9,404 bases of DNA from contig DATCYW010000059.1 in the NCBI GenBank assembly GCA_036526255.1, positions 1-9,404 of the forward strand, written 5' to 3'. The stretch comes from Malonomonas sp036526255 (lineage in GTDB: Bacteria > Desulfobacterota > Desulfuromonadia > Desulfuromonadales > Geopsychrobacteraceae). Within the stretch, counting starts at the first letter, position 1. The number at the start of each line of letters is the position of its first letter. A model generated the notes under the pieces. That model was given only the letters and a program-made list of their open reading frames with translations. It was not told the DNA's origin and searched no databases. Position numbers and translations under genes: made by a program. Positions 6,150 through 9,404 of this stretch are shown here, piece after piece.

Positions 6150-7088
6150 CTAAGACTCTAAGGCCGCGACATCCTCGGGTCTGACCCGGCGCGCCTCGGC
6201 TTCGATAAACACGCGCTTGACGTTCGGCCAGCCCTGCTTTATCTGCGCATCCAGCCCGGCGATGGTCGCCTCCAGTTCGCTAGAGGTGGTGTGATCATAA
6301 AAATCGACGCTCAGGTTCACCAGAATATACTGCGGCCCCATGTGCATGGTCAGCACCTCGTTGACATGCTCAACCTGCGGGTAATCAGCGACCAGCTGGC
6401 GGATGTCGGCCACGACTTTGACGTTAGCGCTTTCACCGATCAGCAGCCCCTTGGTTTCATAGGCCAGCCAGATCGCGGTGCCGCCGAGGATCAGACCGAT
6501 GATGATGGAAGCCAGCCCGTCATAAATGAGATTGCCGGTCAGCTGCGTGAGCAGCACGCCGAAGAAGGCGACCAGCAGACCGAGGATCGCCGCTGAGTCT
6601 TCAAACAGCACAACAAAGGTGGTCGGGTCCTTCCCCTTCTGAACCGCCTCAAGGTAACCCCACTTTCCCTTGGCGCGGGTGAATTCGGTCAGGGCAAAAT
6701 AGAGTGCCGCGCCTTCGAAGAGAATCGCCAAACCGAGAACGATGTAGTTGATGTAGGGATCGGTGATCGGCTCCGGAGCGAGCAGATGATGAACTCCTTC
6801 ATAAAGCGAGACGCCGGCACCGACGGCAAAAATCAACAGAGCGACGACAAAGCTCCAGAAATAGACTTCCTTGCCATGGCCGAAGGGGAAACGGTCATTT
6901 GCCGGTTTTTTCGCCTTGTGCAGTCCCAGCAGCAGCAACAGCTGATTGCCGGTATCGACCACCGAGTGGATCCCCTCCGAAAGCATCGCCGAACTGCCGG
7001 TCATAGCCGCGGCGATGAATTTGGTGATTGAGACCAGCGCATTGCCGAACAGCGCTGCATAGATGACTTTTTTCGATGACCCCGCCAC
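6150..7088 (-). CDS. Cation diffusion facilitator (ZnT9/SLC30A9-like) metal transporter
   Basis: A 312-residue inner-membrane protein with about six transmembrane segments and a cytoplasmic C-terminal domain (about 222-300), as in CDF exporters that swap divalent metal (Zn2+, Mn2+, Fe2+, Co2+) for protons. The membrane helix 2 site is HSVVD (His41 and Asp45, in SEGIHSVVD), followed by the family motif FPFGHGKEVYFWS (67-79). In the fifth helix the usual second HxxxD or DxxxD site is replaced by LFEDSAA (E163, D164), as in the ZnT9-like branch. The metal cannot be deduced. The start is GTG at 7088, with GGGAG about 7 bases upstream. It lies 23 bases after the M50 protease gene, suggesting one transcript. 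Confidence 0.92.
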   Translation of the reverse strand: MAGSSKKVIYAALFGNALVSITKFIAAAMTGSSAMLSEGIHSVVDTGNQLLLLLGLHKAKKPANDRFPFGHGKEVYFWSFVVALLIFAVGAGVSLYEGVHHLLAPEPITDPYINYIVLGLAILFEGAALYFALTEFTRAKGKWGYLEAVQKGKDPTTFVVLFEDSAAILGLLVAFFGVLLTQLTGNLIYDGLASIIIGLILGGTAIWLAYETKGLLIGESANVKVVADIRQLVADYPQVEHVNEVLTMHMGPQYILVNLSVDFYDHTTSSELEATIAGLDAQIKQGWPNVKRVFIEAEARRVRPEDVAALES

Positions 7089-7111
7089 AACAGAGCTCCC
7101 TTATTCCTGGA

Positions 7112-8014
7112 TTAGAATTGGCGCAATCGCACCCGCGCTTCGTCGTTTACTGGGGCCTCATCAGCGCCCCCCAGCTGCCGGTTAAAGTTGTCCAGCGGAA
7201 TCTGCATCGCCAGCATGCCGAAAGAGGTCACCGCCAACAGACCGAGAAACGCCAGGCCTGCGATGACCCGCTTGGTCGGTGACACCGCATAGTAGCGGGC
7301 CTTCTCTGTCGCTGACCCCTTGGACGTGGAATAGATCTGCAGACTGCCCATGATGATCACCAGCGCGATAATCGGCGACCAGGTCAGATAGAACAGCCCA
7401 GCCGCCCCGACCAGCCCGACAATCCACAGCTTGGGGCTGATCACGCCAATAATCCGGCCACCGTCCAACGGCGAAATCGGCAGCAGGTTGAACAGGTTCA
7501 GCAGAAAGCCGGACATCGCCAGCGCGTACCAGAAAGGATTTCCGGTCAACAGTCCGGCTCCGGCGCAACCGATCGCGCCAAGGGTTCCGAGCAGCGGACC
7601 GCCATAGGCCATCACCGCTTCGTCAAAGGCATTCTTCGGCAGCTGCTTCATCCCGATATACGCCCCCATAAACGGAATAAACATCGGCGCCGTCGCCTTG
7701 ATCCCCAGCATCCGTAGCGCGACCACGTGCCCCATCTCGTGAATGAACAGCAGCGCGACAAAACCGGCCGCAAATGGCCAGCCCCAGAACATGGCGTAGG
7801 CCCAGATGCTGATCAGCATGGTGATGAAGGTTTTAAACTTGCCAATTTGCAGGATCACCGCCACATACTTGAGCTTGCTGAACAGAAAAATCAGCAACAG
7901 GCCGAATACCCCGAACCTGCGGAGAAAGCCCTGCTTCGCCGGCGGAACCGCGACCGGTTCATAGGACTCATGTCGCTCGTTTTTTACATCCAACTGGGGA
8001 TCTTGCAGTGTCAT
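7112..8014 (-). CDS. Site-2 protease family (M50) membrane metalloprotease
   Basis: A 300-residue polytopic protein. The zinc site HEMGH is at residues 92-96, in a hydrophobic helix (ALLFIHEMGHVVALRM). The third ligand motif is LDGGR, with Asp184 preceded by NLLPISP. Both are hallmarks of site-2 proteases, which cut substrates within the membrane. Further hydrophobic segments lie at about 37-58, 64-90, 135-160, 200-226 and 249-270. The charged, proline-containing N-terminus is cytosolic. The start is uncertain. ATG at 8014 is preferred, although AAAGG (8028-8032) is 13 bases away. An in-frame CTG at 8020 has better spacing and a TTG at 8026 would add 4 residues. It is 36 bases downstream of corA and 23 bases upstream of the CDF gene. 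The substrate is unknown; a neighbouring membrane or anti-sigma protein is not evident. Confidence 0.88.
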   Translation of the reverse strand: MTLQDPQLDVKNERHESYEPVAVPPAKQGFLRRFGVFGLLLIFLFSKLKYVAVILQIGKFKTFITMLISIWAYAMFWGWPFAAGFVALLFIHEMGHVVALRMLGIKATAPMFIPFMGAYIGMKQLPKNAFDEAVMAYGGPLLGTLGAIGCAGAGLLTGNPFWYALAMSGFLLNLFNLLPISPLDGGRIIGVISPKLWIVGLVGAAGLFYLTWSPIIALVIIMGSLQIYSTSKGSATEKARYYAVSPTKRVIAGLAFLGLLAVTSFGMLAMQIPLDNFNRQLGGADEAPVNDEARVRLRQF

Positions 8015-8050
8015 TTTCAGGAACAAACCTTTCCGGTTAAAAGCGAACTC

Positions 8051-9115
8051 TCAAAGCCAGTGTTTGCGCCGGAAGAAGCGCAGCATGAGCAGCACCACGA
8101 CCACCATCACTCCCCACATTACAAAATAACTGTAGCGAAAGTGCAGCTCAGGCACATACTCAAAATTGGTTCCGTAGATCCCGGCGATAAAGGTCAGCGG
8201 GATAAAGATCGCAGAGAAAATCGTCAGAACTTTCATGATTTCATTCAGACGGCTGCTGACCCGTGAATCGTAAATATTCAGGTGATCGGAGAGCATGTCG
8301 CGATAGGTATCAATAACATCCACCGCCTGATTGCTCAGGTCAAGCAGATCCTTCAGAAACGGCTGGGTCGCGTCCTGAATCAACTCGGAGTCGAGTCGGC
8401 TCAACTGCAGAATGAACTCGCGCGCTGGACGGATGGTTTTGCGCAGATAGTTCATTTCTCGCTTATAGGCATTGATTCTAGCGAGGATTTTCTGAGTCGG
8501 GTTATCCAGAATTTCATCCTCAATATCTTCAATCTGCTCCCCCAACCGCTCAATTATAAACAAATAGTTATCGACAATCGTATCCAGCAGGGCGTAAGCA
8601 AGATAATCGATACCGACCTTGCGGATCCGCCCCTTCTGCTTACGGATTCGATCACGCACCGGCTCAAAGACATCGCCCGGCTGCTCCTGAAAGGTGAGCA
8701 GAAAGGTCTTACCCAGCACCATGCTCAGCTGCTCGCTGCGCACCTTTCCAGTCTCCTGATCATAGCGCATCATCTTGAGGACAAAGAACAGATAGTCGTC
8801 GTACTCTTCCATGCGCGGCCGCTGCCCGGTATTGACGATATCCTCAAGCACCAGTGCATGCAGCCCGAAGCTCGCGCCGACTTCGCGGATCAGCTCGATA
8901 TCGTGCAGGCCGTTGACATTTATCCAGGTCACAGAAGCGGTGTCTTTATAGTTCATGCCATCTTTGATATCACTCAATTGCTGATCGCTCAGCTGCTCCT
9001 GGTCATAATCGATCACCCGGATCGTCGCTTCGGCAACTTTCTGCTCACCGATAAACACCAGTTCACCTGGCACCTGCCCGATGACCCCCTCTTTTTTCTT
9101 TAAAAATCTAGCCAC
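8051..9115 (-). CDS. corA: CorA family magnesium/cobalt transport protein
   Basis: A 354-residue protein with a large cytoplasmic N-terminal domain and long helices. Two C-terminal transmembrane helices follow (about 294-313 and 329-347) with a basic tail (RFFRRKHWL). CorA channels assemble as pentamers in the inner membrane and take up Mg2+ or Co2+. Family blocks include TWINVNGL (63-70), DIVNTGQRPRMEEYDDYLF (92-110) and the pore-end stretch IPLTFIAGIYGTNFEYVPEL (305-324). The GMN signature that forms the pore mouth reads G315-T316-N317, with codon ACC instead of ATG, so the residue differs from the consensus by two bases. The rest of the YG-x-NF-x-x-x-PEL region is intact. The start is GTG at 9115 with AAGGGAG about 6 bases upstream. 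It heads the four-gene - strand operon. Confidence 0.93.
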   Translation of the reverse strand: MARFLKKKEGVIGQVPGELVFIGEQKVAEATIRVIDYDQEQLSDQQLSDIKDGMNYKDTASVTWINVNGLHDIELIREVGASFGLHALVLEDIVNTGQRPRMEEYDDYLFFVLKMMRYDQETGKVRSEQLSMVLGKTFLLTFQEQPGDVFEPVRDRIRKQKGRIRKVGIDYLAYALLDTIVDNYLFIIERLGEQIEDIEDEILDNPTQKILARINAYKREMNYLRKTIRPAREFILQLSRLDSELIQDATQPFLKDLLDLSNQAVDVIDTYRDMLSDHLNIYDSRVSSRLNEIMKVLTIFSAIFIPLTFIAGIYGTNFEYVPELHFRYSYFVMWGVMVVVVLLMLRFFRRKHWL

Positions 9116-9157
9116 GATTTACTCCCTTACATAAATGCTCAACACAAATGGTTGCGT

Positions 9158-9193
9158 TACCAGGTCTCATATTGTCTGGTACCTCAGCGGCAA
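9158..9193 (-). promoter_or_regulatory. Candidate corA promoter with overlapping inverted repeat
   Basis: On the - strand, TTGCCG (9193-9188) and TATGAG (9171-9166) are separated by 16 bases, a plausible sigma-70-like -35/-10 pair. Transcription would begin around 9159, about 44 bases before corA. The inverted repeat TACCAG (9158-9163) and CTGGTA (9176-9181), 12 bases apart, straddles the -10 box and would be well placed as a repressor operator. The repeat is seen directly. Promoter strength and any regulator, for example a metal-responsive one, are inference. Confidence 0.35.
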
Positions 9194-9268
9194 TTTCGAT
9201 TGTAGTCGAGTTCGAAGGATTCGAAAAGCATTCCGGCCATTTGCTTTCCACGGACGTGGCAAAAGGTC

Positions 9269-9297
9269 TTGATTTTAGCTATTAGTGGTGCTAAAAA
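9269..9297 (+). promoter_or_regulatory. Promoter for tRNA-Pro
   Basis: TTGATT (9269-9274) and TAAAAA (9292-9297) are separated by the optimal 17 bases. Transcription would start near 9304, about 22 bases before the mature tRNA. The surrounding bases are AT-rich compared with the rest of the window. The palindrome CCACG-GA-CGTGG (9248-9259) lies just upstream of the -35 box. Confidence 0.6.
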
Positions 9298-9325
9298 TGT
9301 TCGCCGTACAGCGGGAAAATGATGT

Positions 9326-9402
9326 CGGGGTGTAGCGCAGTCTGGTAGCGCACCTGCTTCGGGAGTAGGGGGTCGGAGGTTCAAATCCTCTCACCCCGAC
9401 CA
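9326..9402 (+). tRNA. tRNA-Pro, anticodon CGG
   Basis: A complete 77-base cloverleaf can be folded. The acceptor stem CGGGGTG (9326-9332) pairs with CACCCCG (9392-9398). The D stem is GCGC/GCGC (9335-9338 with 9348-9351). The anticodon stem CCTGC (9353-9357) pairs with GTAGG (9365-9369), with one G-T pair, around loop TTCGGGA with anticodon CGG at 9360-9362. The T stem GGAGG (9375-9379) pairs with CCTCT (9387-9391) around TTCAAAT. Discriminator A9399 and an encoded CCA (9400-9402) complete it. The C1-G72 pair is typical of bacterial tRNA-Pro. It reads CCG proline codons. Confidence 0.98.
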
Positions 9403-9404
9403 TT

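Noticed and set aside
9211..9225. Two TTCGAA palindromes 9 bases apart between corA and the tRNA gene
   Set aside because: Six-base palindromes are expected by chance at this density and they do not align with the predicted promoter elements.
9256..9272. Second sigma-54-like element before the tRNA (GTGGCA followed by CTTG)
   Set aside because: The spacing between the GG and the downstream TTG is off by one base and the invariant GC is missing.
9184..9384. 66-codon - strand open frame across the tRNA-Pro
   Set aside because: It is antisense to the tRNA and its promoter; such frames over tRNA genes are a common spurious call.
9326..9402. tRNA gene as an integration site (att) of a mobile element
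   Set aside because: The window ends 2 bases after the CCA and no integrase or repeat of the tRNA 3' end is present upstream, so nothing supports integration.

Overview
The window looks like a chromosomal segment from a Gram-negative bacterium, most probably a deltaproteobacterium of the Desulfuromonas/Geobacter type. Four things point there: lipid A and lipoprotein processing genes, a textbook sigma-54 promoter, the general protein character, and moderately GC-rich coding sequence with GTG starts. That placement is inference from gene content; no taxonomic marker such as 16S rRNA is present. Nearly everything is recognisable core or envelope biology. I see no phage, insertion sequence, CRISPR array or defence island.

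Left part, + strand. The window opens in the last codons of a polyprenyl-phosphate-type family 2 glycosyltransferase. It overlaps by 4 bases (ATGA) a small membrane protein with the lipid A biosynthesis N-terminal (LAB_N) domain. A 275-base regulatory region follows, with a cluster of palindromes and a near-perfect -24/-12 promoter. It drives a lone 58-residue ribbon-helix-helix-like protein. After another 260-base leader with one strong hairpin comes a tight operon: ileS (isoleucyl-tRNA synthetase), lspA (lipoprotein signal peptidase) and a 43-residue entericidin-type lipoprotein whose start codon overlaps the lspA stop. A separately placed, exported transglutaminase-fold protein ends at a strong hairpin-plus-U-tract terminator.

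Right part, - strand. Four genes read leftward towards that same terminator with gaps of about 23 to 36 bases: corA (Mg2+/Co2+ channel), a site-2-type membrane metalloprotease (M50), a cation diffusion facilitator of the ZnT9-like type, and an MmcQ/YjbR-family small protein. At least three of the four start with GTG. The corA protein carries GTN where the family signature is GMN. The terminator lies between converging transcription units and can serve both.

At the right end, a complete tRNA-Pro (anticodon CGG, CCA encoded) reads rightward from a good sigma-70-like promoter, divergent from corA.

Functionally, much of the window concerns the envelope: lipid and sugar modification, lipoprotein maturation plus a probable lipoprotein substrate, a membrane protease, and metal transport. 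The items most worth a second look are the sigma-54 promoter with its upstream palindromes ahead of a tiny DNA-binding-like protein, the lspA-entericidin coupling, and the CorA signature variant. I do not see convincing evidence for a wholly undescribed system.
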